DNA of 64,000 bases from CAMPJU01 sp036675265 (GCA_036675265.1 JAKFFJ010000073.1:124001-188000); one strand, 5' to 3'. Positions 46,212-55,353 are shown, counted from the first letter of the stretch. Translations and numbers: made by a program. Notes: a model not told the origin generated them from the sequence alone.

Positions 46212-46928
46212 CTACCAGTCGGTCCGCCCCGGCAGCAGCCCATGGAGTTCGGCATCGGTGAGGTTGCGCCACTGGCCCGGCTTGAGGCGCCCCAGCTTCA
46301 CGTTCCCGATCCGGGCGCGGAGCAGCTGTTTCACCCGGTGGCCGGAGTGGGCGGCCATGAGCCGGATCTGCCGGTTGAGGCCCTGCACCAGGACGACCCG
46401 GAAGCCGAACTTCCCCAGCTTGGCGGCCTTGGCCGGGAGCGTGGGCTTGCCGTGGATGGGGATCCCGCCCCGGGCCATGCCCCGCAGGAATTCGTCGGTC
46501 ACCGGGTGGTTGATCACCACCAGGTACTCCTTCTCGAGTTTGTTCTCGGCGCGCAGGATCTCGTTGACGATGTCGCCGTTGCTGGTGAGCAGGATCAGGC
46601 CCTCGGACGCCTTGTCCAGGCGGCCGATCGGGAAGATCCGCTGCTGGTGCCCCACGAAGTCGACGATGTTGCCCTTGACCGCCGACTCGGTCGTGCACGT
46701 GACGCCCACCGGCTTGTTGAGCGCGATGTAGACGTGCCGGCGCTGCCCCTTCGCGGCGGTGCGCACGCCGAGCTTCTGGCCGTCGATCCGGACCTCGTCG
46801 CCCTCGCCCACCTCCGCGCCGATCCGTGCCCGCAGGCCGTTGACGGTCACCCGCCCCTCGCCGATCAGGCGGTCGGCCTCGCGGCGCGAGCAATGGCCCG
46901 CGTCGCTGATGTGCTTGTTGAGCCGCAT
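46212..46928 (-). CDS. rluF: 23S rRNA pseudouridine synthase, RluF-like (RsuA family)
   Basis: A 238-residue enzyme that isomerises uridine to pseudouridine in 23S rRNA. An S4 RNA-binding domain (1-60: MRLNKHISDAGHCSRREAD) is followed by the catalytic domain with IALNKPVGVTCTTE and the nucleophilic Asp in GRLDKASEGL, and then the family ending GFRVVLVQGLNRQIRLMAAH. The TTES…VKGNIVDFV insert favours RluF (U2604) over RluB/RluE. It is 18 bases downstream of the GNAT gene at 46947, and may be one transcript with it. Confidence 0.87.
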   Translation of the reverse strand: MRLNKHISDAGHCSRREADRLIGEGRVTVNGLRARIGAEVGEGDEVRIDGQKLGVRTAAKGQRRHVYIALNKPVGVTCTTESAVKGNIVDFVGHQQRIFPIGRLDKASEGLILLTSNGDIVNEILRAENKLEKEYLVVINHPVTDEFLRGMARGGIPIHGKPTLPAKAAKLGKFGFRVVLVQGLNRQIRLMAAHSGHRVKQLLRARIGNVKLGRLKPGQWRNLTDAELHGLLPGRTDW

Positions 46929-46946
46929 GGCGCCCTGACCGACCGG

Positions 46947-47231
46947 TCAGGCGCGCAAGTCGGCGTAGCCCGGGTGCCGCTCCATCCAGGCGTCGGCGTA
47001 CGAGCACAGGGGCCTGACCTTCAGGCCTTCGGTGCGCGCGTGCTCGAGGGCCACGCGGACCAGCTCACCCGCCACCCCGCGTCCGCCGATCTCCGACGGG
47101 ACGCGGGTGTGCGTGATGTGCATCAGGCCGTCGACCAGTTCGTAGTCCAGGTGTGCCTGGTGGCCGTCCACTTCGGCAATGAACCGCGAAGACACCGGGT
47201 GGTGGACGACGTCGATGTCCTCGCGATCCAT
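46947..47231 (-). CDS. Small GNAT-like N-acetyltransferase (YjdJ/NATD1 type)
   Basis: A 94-residue protein starting at ATG 47231. It has the reduced GNAT fold of the NATD1/YjdJ group: SSRFIAEVDGHQAHLDYEL, the acetyl-CoA site VPSEIGGRGVAGELVRVALEHA and the ending PLCSYADAWMERHPGYADL. Members lack the full GNAT C-terminus and their substrate is unknown. It follows the histone-like gene after eight bases. Confidence 0.85.
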   Translation of the reverse strand: MDREDIDVVHHPVSSRFIAEVDGHQAHLDYELVDGLMHITHTRVPSEIGGRGVAGELVRVALEHARTEGLKVRPLCSYADAWMERHPGYADLRA

Positions 47232-47239
47232 GCCTGCTC

Positions 47240-47800
47240 CTAGGATTTGTTGTCGCGCCGGCCTTGCGCGTGCCGGTCGTGGGTGGAGATGCTGCCATGG
47301 ATCCCCTCCATCCGGCTTTCCGCCGCGTGCAGCTCGTTGGCCTTCGCCTTCGCCTCGGGGGACTGGTAGCCCTCGTGGCCCGGTGCGCCTGGGGCGCCGA
47401 TCTGCTGCCAAGGCGGCGTCTCCCGGGCGTGCTGCTGCTTGGCCTCGAGCAGCTTCCGCGTATTGGACAGGGCCTTGCGCGGGGTGATCTTCTTTTTCGC
47501 GGCGGCCTGCTTCGCCGCCGGCTGCCTGGCGGGCGCCTTCCGGGCAGCGGGTTTGCGCGCAGTGGTCTTGCGGGTGGCGGCCTTCTTCGCGGCGGGCTTT
47601 TTCGCCGGGGCCTTCCTGGCAGCCGTCTTCCTGGCAGCCGTCTTCCTGGCAGCCGTCTTCCTGGCAGCCGTCTTCCTGGCGGCAGCCTTCCTGGCTGGTG
47701 CCTTCTTCGCTGCCGTCTTCTTCGCTGCGGTCTTCTTCGTTGCCGCCTTCTTCGAGGCCGTCTTCTTCGTCGCCTTCTTCGTTGCCTTCTTCGTCGCCAT
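47240..47800 (-). CDS. Histone H1-like lysine/alanine-rich nucleoid protein
   Basis: A 186-residue basic protein. Residues 1-105 are almost entirely K, A, T, R and P in repeats of the type KKTAA, KKAPA and ARKTA, as in the C-terminal tail of histone H1 and bacterial H1-like proteins. Residues 106-186 are different: ITPRKALSNTRKLLEAKQQ, a proline-flanked GAPGAPGHEGYQ and a polar end. The repeats bind DNA nonspecifically in relatives. A perfect 15-base tandem repeat lies inside (47612-47671). Start at ATG 47800. Confidence 0.85.
   Translation of the reverse strand: MATKKATKKATKKTASKKAATKKTAAKKTAAKKAPARKAAARKTAARKTAARKTAARKTAARKAPAKKPAAKKAATRKTTARKPAARKAPARQPAAKQAAAKKKITPRKALSNTRKLLEAKQQHARETPPWQQIGAPGAPGHEGYQSPEAKAKANELHAAESRMEGIHGSISTHDRHAQGRRDNKS
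47612..47671. repeat. Four perfect 15-base tandem repeats inside the histone-like gene
   Basis: CTTCCTGGCAGCCGT occurs four times head to tail, with a fifth partial copy to 47680. Read on the minus strand each unit codes TAARK or an equivalent frame. Identity at silent positions points to recent slippage or duplication. Confidence 0.9.
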
Positions 47801-47886
47801 CACTGCCTCCGGTTTCGGGAACGCGCCGTCGATGCGGCACGTCCTCGATAACATGGGACCCATGCAGCCCGGGTGAGCGCGACCCG

Positions 47887-48495
47887 TCAGGCGAAGGTCG
47901 GCGACAGCAGCCGCGACAGGAAACTCGCCAGCACGCCCGGCTCCATCGCCACCGTGAACAGCACGCCGTACGCCGCGCCGGCCAGGTGCGCGCTGTGGTT
48001 GATGTTGTCGTGGGCGTTGCGGTCGGCCCAGACGCTGTAGCCCACGTAGATGACCGCGTAGAGGATCGCCGGGACCGGCAGGACGAACACGAAGATCAGG
48101 GACCACGGCGCGGCCAGGATGAAGACGAACAGCACCGCCGAGACCGCGCCCGAAGCGCCCAGGCTGCGGTACTGCGGGTCGTGCCGGTGCCGCAGGTAGG
48201 TCGGCAGCATCGCGACCACGATCGCCGACACGTAGAACAGCACGAACCCGGTCGAACCGATGTACGGCATGAACAGCCGCTCCACCTCGCGGCCGAAGAA
48301 GTACAGCGTGACCATGTTGAACAGCAGGTGCTGCCAGTCGGCGTGCACGAAGCCGTGGGTCACGAAGCGGTCGTACTGGTGCTGGCGCTGGATGGCCGGG
48401 GGCCACAGCAGCAGGCGGTCGAGCAGCCGCGGGCGCTCGAAGCAGTACCAGGACAGCGCAACCGTCACGCCGACCAGCAACAGCGTCATCGACAT
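47887..48495 (-). CDS. Rhomboid-family intramembrane serine protease
   Basis: A 202-residue protein with six membrane helices. The catalytic pair is Ser115 (GASGAVSA) and His170 (NINHSAHLAG), with the oxyanion residues in HGFVHADWQHLLFNM (His51, His56, Asn60). Rhomboids cleave membrane proteins inside the bilayer. It follows the POT transporter on the same strand after 19 bases, so the two are probably cotranscribed. Confidence 0.9.
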   Translation of the reverse strand: MSMTLLLVGVTVALSWYCFERPRLLDRLLLWPPAIQRQHQYDRFVTHGFVHADWQHLLFNMVTLYFFGREVERLFMPYIGSTGFVLFYVSAIVVAMLPTYLRHRHDPQYRSLGASGAVSAVLFVFILAAPWSLIFVFVLPVPAILYAVIYVGYSVWADRNAHDNINHSAHLAGAAYGVLFTVAMEPGVLASFLSRLLSPTFA

Positions 48496-48514
48496 CGGTC
48501 AGGCCGCCCCGGCG

Positions 48515-50092
48515 TCAGGCCGCACGATAATGGTCCTGCACCGGGTAGTGCCGCGCGTACCAAGCGAACATCGCCGCCGCCGCGAACGCGAATGCCGCGA
48601 AGAAGAACATCAGGAACGCCGGTTCGCTCAGCCCCGTCCCCGCGATCCGCGCAGTGACGGCCTCGCCGCGGACCGCGGCGTTCGTGAGCAGCACCCACAG
48701 GTTGCCGTAGGACACCGACAGCAGCCAGAAACTCATGATCACGCCCTTCATCGCCTGCGGCGCCTGGCTGTAGGCGAACTCCAGGCCAGTGGCCGAGACC
48801 AGCACCTCGCCGAACGTCAGCAGCAGGTACGGCAGCGCCTGCCAGGCGATCGAGGTCGGTTCGCCGCCGTCGATCGACAGCTGCAGCCAGCCGGCCACGA
48901 TCCAGGCGATGCCCGAGAACGCGATGCCCCAGCCCATCCGCTTCAGCGCGGTCACCTCGAAGCCCATGCGGCGCAGCATCGGGTACAGCACGAGGTTGTT
49001 GAACGGGATGATCAGCATGACCATGATCGGGTTGAGCGCCTGCATCTGCGCCGGCTCGCGCACCAGCCAGCTCGGCCACCACCACTGGTCGTGCGGCATG
49101 ACCATCTCGCGGCCCTGGATGATCCAGGTCGAGGCCTTCTGGTCGAACAGCGACCAGAACGGCGTGACGAGCGCGAACACGATCAGGATGCGCAGGACTG
49201 CGCGGACGCCGTCGACGGCGTGGTCCGGATGGACACCGCGCGCGCGCTCGAGCTGCATCGAGGCGCCGGTGCCGACCAGCGCGATCAGCGCGCCCAGGCC
49301 GATCAGCACGGCCTCCACGAAGCCCAGCGAAGGAATCAGGAACAGCGAGCCGACCGCAAGCAGCACGCCCACGCCGGCGACGAGCGACCCGCCCCGCCCG
49401 GCGCCCGGAGCCAACAATGCGGTGCGCACGACCCGCAGGAACGAATCGGGGTTCGGCGGCGCCGGCGGCACGTGCACGTACTTGTGCCGACCCATCCAGA
49501 AGATCAGCGTCGCCACCGCCATCAGGATGCCCGGGATGCCGAACGCGACCGACGGACCGTAGTCGCGCAGGAAGATCGGCATCAGCAGCGAGGCGAAGAA
49601 GGAACCGAAGTTGATCGTCCAGTAGAACGCGTCGTAGACGACCTTCGCCAGGTGCTTGTTGCTGCGGTCGAACTGGTCGCCCACGAAGGCCGAGACAAGG
49701 GGCTTGATGCCGCCCGAACCGAGCGCGATCAGGAACAGCCCGGTGTAGAACCCGGTGCGGTTGTCCTCGAAGAACGCCAGGCAGGCGTGCCCGGCGACAT
49801 ACACCAGCGACAGCCAGAGCACGGTGTTGTACTTGCCGAAGAACCGGTCCGACAGCCAGCCGCCGAGCAGCGGGAAGAAGTACACGCCGATGACGAAGGT
49901 ATGGAAGACGTCCTTCGCCGCCCCGTCGCGGTCGCCCTCGGGCAGGTACGCCAGCAGGATGCTGCTGATCAGGAACGGCACCAGGATGTTGCGCATGCCG
50001 TAGAAGCTGAAGCGCTCGCACGCCTCGTTGCCGATGATGTACGGGATCTGGCGTGGCAGCCTGCCCGGCTGGGCGGCGACGGCGTCGGTCAT
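48515..50092 (-). CDS. Proton-dependent oligopeptide transporter (POT/PTR2 family)
   Basis: A 525-residue inner-membrane symporter that takes up di- and tripeptides with protons. The family ExxER motif is at residues 23-27 (EACER), followed by FSFYGMRNILVPFL, and the second signature FDQKASTWIIQGREM lies in the second half. Fourteen helices fit the bacterial POT layout, including the two extra middle helices. With the M3, M14 and M28 peptidases in this window it suggests a peptide-feeding lifestyle. GGGGAC precedes ATG. Confidence 0.9.
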   Translation of the reverse strand: MTDAVAAQPGRLPRQIPYIIGNEACERFSFYGMRNILVPFLISSILLAYLPEGDRDGAAKDVFHTFVIGVYFFPLLGGWLSDRFFGKYNTVLWLSLVYVAGHACLAFFEDNRTGFYTGLFLIALGSGGIKPLVSAFVGDQFDRSNKHLAKVVYDAFYWTINFGSFFASLLMPIFLRDYGPSVAFGIPGILMAVATLIFWMGRHKYVHVPPAPPNPDSFLRVVRTALLAPGAGRGGSLVAGVGVLLAVGSLFLIPSLGFVEAVLIGLGALIALVGTGASMQLERARGVHPDHAVDGVRAVLRILIVFALVTPFWSLFDQKASTWIIQGREMVMPHDQWWWPSWLVREPAQMQALNPIMVMLIIPFNNLVLYPMLRRMGFEVTALKRMGWGIAFSGIAWIVAGWLQLSIDGGEPTSIAWQALPYLLLTFGEVLVSATGLEFAYSQAPQAMKGVIMSFWLLSVSYGNLWVLLTNAAVRGEAVTARIAGTGLSEPAFLMFFFAAFAFAAAAMFAWYARHYPVQDHYRAA

Positions 50093-50160
50093 GCGTGGAG
50101 TCCCCTGCAGGTGCGGTCGCGCATCGGCCGCGTGGGCCGAAGCCTAACCGACACGGGCCG

Positions 50161-50793
50161 TCAGGCCCATTCCTCCAGTCCTTCCCTCGCATACAGTGCG
50201 CGGAACGACGGCCTTGCCTTCATCCGGGCCGCCAGCGAGGCCAGTGCCGGCCAGTCGTGGGCGGGCCGCGGCATGTTCCGCGACCAGCGCATGAGCATGG
50301 TGAGGTAGTAGTCCGCGACGGTCTCCCGGCCGCCGAGCAGGCACGGGCCATTCGCGGCAAGGTGCGCGTCGATCCTGTCCCACGCCGCCTCGATCCTCGG
50401 CCTGACCGATTCGCGCACCAGGTCGCGGTGGGCATCCCCCGCGGCTTCGTGCGGATACCACCACAGGCGGAACAACGGCTGCACCGCATTGGCCAGGTGG
50501 AACATCCATTGCAGGTAGGCCGCCCGGCCCGGTTCCCCCACGGCGGGCGCGAGCCCGGCCCCGGGATGCTGCTCGGCCAGCCAGGCCGCGATCGCGGCGG
50601 CCTCGGTCATCGGCCGGCCGTCGACCACGAGCGTGGGCACGACGCCTGCGGGGTTCAACGCCAGGTAGTCGGCGCTTTTCTGGTCGCGTGCATCCAGGTC
50701 GAGCCGGCGCAACGCGTGCGGGACGTCGAGTTCGATCAGCAACCAGTGCACCAGCAGGCTGGCCGCGCCGGGGGCGTAGTGGAGGACGTGCAT
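50161..50793 (-). CDS. Glutathione S-transferase family protein
   Basis: A 210-residue protein with a thioredoxin-like N-terminal domain (residues 1-78, NPAGVVPTLVVDGRPMTEAAAI carries the cis-Pro and glutathione-binding Glu) and a helical C-terminal domain (90-205). The start MHVLHYAPGAASLLVH has Ser/Tyr positions usable for thiol activation. Substrate unknown. It is divergent from the M14 peptidase; TAGACT-type and TAACAT-type boxes lie between them. Confidence 0.87.
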   Translation of the reverse strand: MHVLHYAPGAASLLVHWLLIELDVPHALRRLDLDARDQKSADYLALNPAGVVPTLVVDGRPMTEAAAIAAWLAEQHPGAGLAPAVGEPGRAAYLQWMFHLANAVQPLFRLWWYPHEAAGDAHRDLVRESVRPRIEAAWDRIDAHLAANGPCLLGGRETVADYYLTMLMRWSRNMPRPAHDWPALASLAARMKARPSFRALYAREGLEEWA

Positions 50794-50901
50794 GCGGGAC
50801 TCCGGCTTGGAGGGCACCAGTCTATGCCGGTGCCGCACGCGGCTGCGCGTGCCCACGGTGGTCGCTAACATCATGGCTTTCGCCCCTCCCAGAGATCGCC
50901 G

Positions 50902-52680
50902 ATGCGACCGTCGACCCCCCTGTCCCGCGCCCTGCTGGCCGCCTGCCTCTTCGTGCCCCTCGGCGTGGCCGCCACCAGCGGCCTGGTGACGCACGCCGAA
51001 CGCACCGGTTTCGAGGAGACCGGCCGCTACGCGGAGACCATCGCGCTTTGCGAGCAATTCGCAGCCGCGTACCCCCACGCCGTGCGGTGCGAGACCTTCG
51101 GGACCACGCCGGAAAACCGGCCGATGAAGCTGCTGGTGGTCTCCACCACCGGGGCGCTCACGCCCGGCGCCGCGCGCGAGCAGGGCCTGCCCGTGACACT
51201 GGTCCAGGGCGGCATCCACGCCGGCGAGATCGACGGCAAGGATGCCGGTTTCCTGGCGCTGCGACAGCTGCTCGAGGGCGAGGCCGGGCCGGATGTCCTG
51301 GACCGGCAGGTGCTCCTGTTCGTGCCCGTGTTCAACGTCGACGGCCATGAACGCTTCCGCGAGTGGAATCGCCCCAACCAGCGCGGGCCACGCGAGATGG
51401 GCTGGCGCACCACCGCGCAGAACTTCAACCTCAACCGCGACTACCTGAAGGCCGAGACGCCCGAGATGGCGGCGATGCTGGGGCTGGTGCGGCGCTGGGA
51501 TCCCCTCGCCTACATCGACCTGCATGTCACCGACGGGGCGAAGTTCGAGCACGACGTGTCGATCCAGGTCGAGCCGCTCAACAGCGGCGACGCCGCGCTG
51601 CGCGCCGCGGGCCTCGCGCTGCGCGACGGCACCATCGCGCGCCTGTCGGACGCGGGTTTCCAGCCCTTGCCGTTCTATCCGTCGTTCGTGGTCGGCGACG
51701 ATCCTTCGTCGGGCTTCCGCGACGGCGTCGCCCCGCCCCGTTTCTCCCACGGGTACATGCCGCTGCGCAACCGCCTGGGGATGCTGGTGGAAACGCACTC
51801 CTGGCGCGACTACCCGCACCGCGTGCGCACCACGCGCGAGGCGATCCTGGCCGTCCTCGACCTGGTGGCCCGGCACGGGGACGCCTGGCAGGCGCTGGCG
51901 CGGGCGGCGGACGCGCGCGCCGCGGGCCTGGCCGGCACCGCCGTGCCGCTGGACTACGTGGCCGGCGACGCGTGCCGCGACATCGACTACAAGGGCTACG
52001 CCTACACCCGGACGCCATCGGACGTGTCGGGGGCGACGATGACCCGTTACGACGACGCCACGCCCCAGGTGTGGCGCATCCCGTTGTGCGACGCCGTGGT
52101 CCCGGGGTCGGTGGTGGCGGCACCCGGCGCGGGCTACGTCGTCCCCGCGGCCCACGCCGGACTCGTCGCCGCCAAGCTGGACCTGCATGGCGTCGCGTAT
52201 CGCCGGCTCGACGCCGGCGCCGAGGGCCTGGCCGTGGAGGCGTTCCGTGCCACGTCGACGTCGTTCGGCGACACGCCCTACGAAGGACACCAGCGCCTGG
52301 CCGTCCAGGGGACGTGGCAGCCGGAACGCCACGACCTCCGCCCCGGCAGCCTCTTCGTCCCGATCGCGCAGCCCCTGTCGCGGGTGGCGGTCGCGCTGCT
52401 GGAGCCGCAGGCGCCCGACTCCCTGGCGGCATGGGGCTGGTTCAACAACCACTTCGAACGCAAGGAATACATGGAGCCCTACGTGGCCGAGGCCGTGGCG
52501 CGCGACATGCTGGCCGCCGACCCGGCGCTGCGCGCCGAGTTCTCGAAGCGCCTGGCCGGCGATCCCGCGTTCGCGGCCGACCCCCAGGCGCGGCTCGACT
52601 TCTTCTACCGCCGGCACCCGTCGTGGGACGACCGGATGGACCTGTATCCGGTGTTGCGCGTGGCCGAGGATCCTCGCTGA
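50902..52680 (+). CDS. M14-family zinc carboxypeptidase, secreted
   Basis: A 592-residue protein with a signal peptide (residues 1-24) and an M14 carboxypeptidase domain (about 30-310). Zinc ligands: His106 and Glu109 (GGIHAGEIDGKD) and the His in IDLHVTDGAK, and the catalytic Glu is in VETHSWRDYPHR. The last 270 residues form an additional domain, less conserved, that ends in FFYRRHPSWDDRMDLYPV. It should remove C-terminal residues from peptides outside the cytoplasm. Confidence 0.87.
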   Translation: MRPSTPLSRALLAACLFVPLGVAATSGLVTHAERTGFEETGRYAETIALCEQFAAAYPHAVRCETFGTTPENRPMKLLVVSTTGALTPGAAREQGLPVTLVQGGIHAGEIDGKDAGFLALRQLLEGEAGPDVLDRQVLLFVPVFNVDGHERFREWNRPNQRGPREMGWRTTAQNFNLNRDYLKAETPEMAAMLGLVRRWDPLAYIDLHVTDGAKFEHDVSIQVEPLNSGDAALRAAGLALRDGTIARLSDAGFQPLPFYPSFVVGDDPSSGFRDGVAPPRFSHGYMPLRNRLGMLVETHSWRDYPHRVRTTREAILAVLDLVARHGDAWQALARAADARAAGLAGTAVPLDYVAGDACRDIDYKGYAYTRTPSDVSGATMTRYDDATPQVWRIPLCDAVVPGSVVAAPGAGYVVPAAHAGLVAAKLDLHGVAYRRLDAGAEGLAVEAFRATSTSFGDTPYEGHQRLAVQGTWQPERHDLRPGSLFVPIAQPLSRVAVALLEPQAPDSLAAWGWFNNHFERKEYMEPYVAEAVARDMLAADPALRAEFSKRLAGDPAFAADPQARLDFFYRRHPSWDDRMDLYPVLRVAEDPR

Positions 52681-52791
52681 CCGCAGGCGCACCGGGCGGC
52701 CGGGACGGGCTCCCGCCCGACCGGCGCGCGCGCATAATCCTCCCGTGCCGCCTGCACGGTGCAGGGGGCCGAAAGCGCACCGGGAGGCGCC

Positions 52792-52893
52792 ATGAGCAAG
52801 GGGATGGACCAGAAGAAGCAGGACAAGAAGAAGCCGACGAAGACCCTCAAGGAAAAGCGGGCCGAAAAGAAGGAAAAGAAAGCCGGGCGCTAG
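52792..52893 (+). CDS. 33-residue lysine-rich small protein
   Basis: A short frame of 33 codons, MSKGMDQKKQDKKKPTKTLK and so on, with 15 lysines, no aromatic residues and no cysteine. GGGAGG stands five bases before ATG, and the stop codon sits in the loop of an intrinsic terminator. Both favour a real gene despite the size. It could bind nucleic acid or be a ribosome-associated small protein; I cannot assign a function. Confidence 0.72.
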   Translation: MSKGMDQKKQDKKKPTKTLKEKRAEKKEKKAGR

Positions 52894-52906
52894 CCCGGCT
52901 TTTTTT
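52881..52906 (+). terminator. Terminator enclosing the stop codon of the 33-residue gene
   Basis: Eight-base perfect stem AGCCGGGC / GCCCGGCT (52881-52888, 52893-52900), loop GCTA and seven T's. The TAG stop (52891-52893) spans loop and stem. Confidence 0.88.
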
Positions 52907-52926
52907 CTTTCCGCCGCGGCGCCGGA

Positions 52927-53661
52927 TCAGCGCCCCGCGTTGGATTCCATGATGATGCGTTCGGCGAACCAGGCGTTGCCGCTTCGACGCGCATCGATCC
53001 TGACCACGTCGCCCGGGTCCAGGTCGCGCGCGGGATACCGCTGGCCGCGCCATTCGACGTACGTGCGCGAGTCGTACCGCACCTCGACCATCTGCCCGCC
53101 GTAGCTGCCGGCATCGAGCCGGATGACCTGCGCGCGCTCGTCCACCCAGGACACGCGGCCGCGCAACTGCTGGGAGTCGCCATAGCCGCCGCCGTAGCCG
53201 GGATCGCCGTACCCGTTGGGGTAGTAGCCACCCGACTCGCGGATGTTGCGCACGACCTCGATCGAACGCGCGTGCAGGCGGCCGCCGGATTCCACGACTT
53301 CGGCCCGGATCACGTCGCCGCGCTCGAGGCCCTCGACGGGATGGCGCTGGCCGCGGTAGTACAGCGGCGTGCGGCTGTCGTAGTACAGGGCGACCTGTCG
53401 GCCGCCGCCGTAACCGTAATCGCCTTCGAGCGCCAGCACGATCCGGCCGCGATCCATGCCCTGCACGGTGCCCACGACCTGGCTGCCGTATTGCTGCTGG
53501 CCGTAGCCACCGGGATAGCCGTAGGGGTCGCCGCCGTAGCCGCCGCCGGGGAAGCCGGCACCGGGCAAGCCGTAACTGGCGCAGCCCGCCAGGGCCAGGC
53601 CGGCGATCGCGGCGACGAAGAGGCCCCGCCCGCGGCGGAGCATGGAAACGATGGGGCGCAT
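52927..53661 (-). CDS. Glycine/tyrosine-rich lipoprotein with two OB-like repeats
   Basis: A 244-residue lipoprotein, lipobox LAGC (Cys27). A low-complexity GGYGGDPYGYPGG linker precedes two similar beta-rich modules: residues about 60-135 (TVQGMDRGRIVLAL … YYDSRTPLYYRGQRHPVEGLERGDVIRAEV) and about 165-240 (RVSWVDERAQVIRLD … RYDSRTYVEWRGQRYPARDLDPGDVVRIDA). The internal repeat is clear by eye. Function unknown; probably outer-membrane or periplasmic. AGGAG precedes ATG. Confidence 0.8.
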   Translation of the reverse strand: MRPIVSMLRRGRGLFVAAIAGLALAGCASYGLPGAGFPGGGYGGDPYGYPGGYGQQQYGSQVVGTVQGMDRGRIVLALEGDYGYGGGRQVALYYDSRTPLYYRGQRHPVEGLERGDVIRAEVVESGGRLHARSIEVVRNIRESGGYYPNGYGDPGYGGGYGDSQQLRGRVSWVDERAQVIRLDAGSYGGQMVEVRYDSRTYVEWRGQRYPARDLDPGDVVRIDARRSGNAWFAERIIMESNAGR

Positions 53662-53773
53662 GGCGGTGCTCCTGCTGTTCGAATGCGACCCATTGGGCGC
53701 GCATGGGCATGAATGCGCCGTCAGCGATGGCTGCCGGGCGTGAATCCCGGCTGTCCGATGGGCCCCGGGCGCC

Positions 53774-55330
53774 TCAGGAGCTGCAGGACAACATCGAGCA
53801 TCCCGCGCGGTTCCGGGCCCAGTCGGGACGCCGTCCGGCGAACGCCTCGCGCCCCGGCTGCTCGTCGTACGGCTTGCGCATCACCTCCAGCAGCTCACGC
53901 ACCCCCGACGGATCGCCCGCCTCGGCCCGGTCGATCGCCTGCTGGGCGAGGTAGTTGCGCAGCACGTACCTGGGATTGGCCGCGTCCATGCGTTCGCGGC
54001 GCGCCCGCGCATCCATCCCGTCGGCGTCGATGCGCGCGGCATACCGCCGCAGCCAGGCCTCGAACGCCGGCGTGGCCGCGGCGCGCCGGGCCGGGTCGTA
54101 GAACGCGGCCTCCATCGTCGCCAGCGATGGCGCGGCGGGATCGAGCCGTGACAGGTGCCGGAAGAACAGCGTCATGTCGGCCTCGGCCACGTGCAGCAGC
54201 GCATGCAGGGCCTGCATCAGTTCCACGTCCTCGTCGCTGCAGGCGGCGAGCCCGAGCTTGCGCGCGATCGTGTCGCGGTCCGCCTGCACGAACGCGTCCT
54301 GGAAACGCCGCAGGCCGTCGTGCAGCAGGTCGTGGTCCTCGAACACAGGCGCCAGTGCGTGCGCCAGCCGGGTGAGGTTCCAGTACGCGATCTTCGGTTG
54401 CCAGCCGAAGCGGTAGCGCCGGCCGTGCGCGTCGGTGGTGTTGGGCGTCCAGTCCGGGTCGAAGTCGTCGATCCAGCCATAGGGCCCGTAGTCGATCGTC
54501 AGGCCGAGGATCGACATGTTGTCGGTGTTGAGCACGCCGTGGACGAAGCCGACCCGCATCCAGTGCGCGACGAGGGTGGCCGTCCGGACGCACACTTCGC
54601 CGAACCAGGCACCGCGCAGCGCATCGCCGGCGCCTTGCAGTTCGGGGAAGTCCCGGCGGATGGTGAAGTCGACGAGCTGGCGCAAGAGCGCGACGTCGCC
54701 CCGGGACGCGGGCAACTCGAAGCTGCCGAACCGGATGAACGACGGCGAGACCCGGCACACCACGGCGCCCGGCTCGAGCCGCGGGCGTCCGTCGTAGAAC
54801 ATGTCGCGTTCCACCGGCTCGCCGGTGGCGACCAGGCTCAGCGCGCGGGTGGTCGGGATGCCCAGGTGGTGCATCGCCTCGCTGCACAGGAACTCGCGGA
54901 TCGACGAGCGCAGCACGGCGCGCCCGTCCGCCGAGCGCGAATACGGCGTCGGGCCCGCGCCCTTGAGCTGCAGCTCCCAGCGCTCGCCGCCCGCGTTGAC
55001 CGTCTCGCCCAGGGTGATGGCCCGCCCGTCGCCGAGCTGCCCCGCCCAGTGCCCGAACTGGTGGCCACCGTAGTTGGCCGCGTACGGCTGCATGCCGGGC
55101 AGCAACGCGTTGCCGCCGAAGACGCGTGCGAACTCCGGCGAAGCCACCTCGGCGGCCCCAAGGCCAAGGCGCGAGGCCATCGCTGCCGAATGGGCCAGCA
55201 GCACGGGCGCGGCCACCGGCGTCGGCTGCACGGCCGACCACAGCGCACCGGTCACCTCGCGGACGCCTGGGCCCTCCACCGGGTCGCCAGGCAATTCGCG
55301 CACGAAGGCGTTGTCGAACCGGAAGTCCAT
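53774..55330 (-). CDS. selO: SelO-type protein AMPylase (YdiU/UPF0061)
   Basis: A 518-residue pseudokinase-fold enzyme that transfers AMP to proteins and protects against oxidative stress. Conserved parts seen: YGGHQFGHWAGQLGDGRA, ELQLKGAGPTPYSR, RSSIREFLCSEAMHHLGIPTTRAL, VHGVLNTDNMSILG and IDYGPYGW. The protein ends CSMLSCSS; eukaryotic SelO has selenocysteine near this point and bacteria have cysteine. Start at ATG 55330 matches family length. A family B palindrome lies just upstream. Confidence 0.94.
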   Translation of the reverse strand: MDFRFDNAFVRELPGDPVEGPGVREVTGALWSAVQPTPVAAPVLLAHSAAMASRLGLGAAEVASPEFARVFGGNALLPGMQPYAANYGGHQFGHWAGQLGDGRAITLGETVNAGGERWELQLKGAGPTPYSRSADGRAVLRSSIREFLCSEAMHHLGIPTTRALSLVATGEPVERDMFYDGRPRLEPGAVVCRVSPSFIRFGSFELPASRGDVALLRQLVDFTIRRDFPELQGAGDALRGAWFGEVCVRTATLVAHWMRVGFVHGVLNTDNMSILGLTIDYGPYGWIDDFDPDWTPNTTDAHGRRYRFGWQPKIAYWNLTRLAHALAPVFEDHDLLHDGLRRFQDAFVQADRDTIARKLGLAACSDEDVELMQALHALLHVAEADMTLFFRHLSRLDPAAPSLATMEAAFYDPARRAAATPAFEAWLRRYAARIDADGMDARARRERMDAANPRYVLRNYLAQQAIDRAEAGDPSGVRELLEVMRKPYDEQPGREAFAGRRPDWARNRAGCSMLSCSS

Positions 55331-55353
55331 GCGGCATTGGAACACCAACGTCC

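Noticed and set aside
47612..47680. Possible CRISPR-like repeat
   Set aside because: Units are 15 bases, contiguous without spacers, and in frame inside the histone-like gene.
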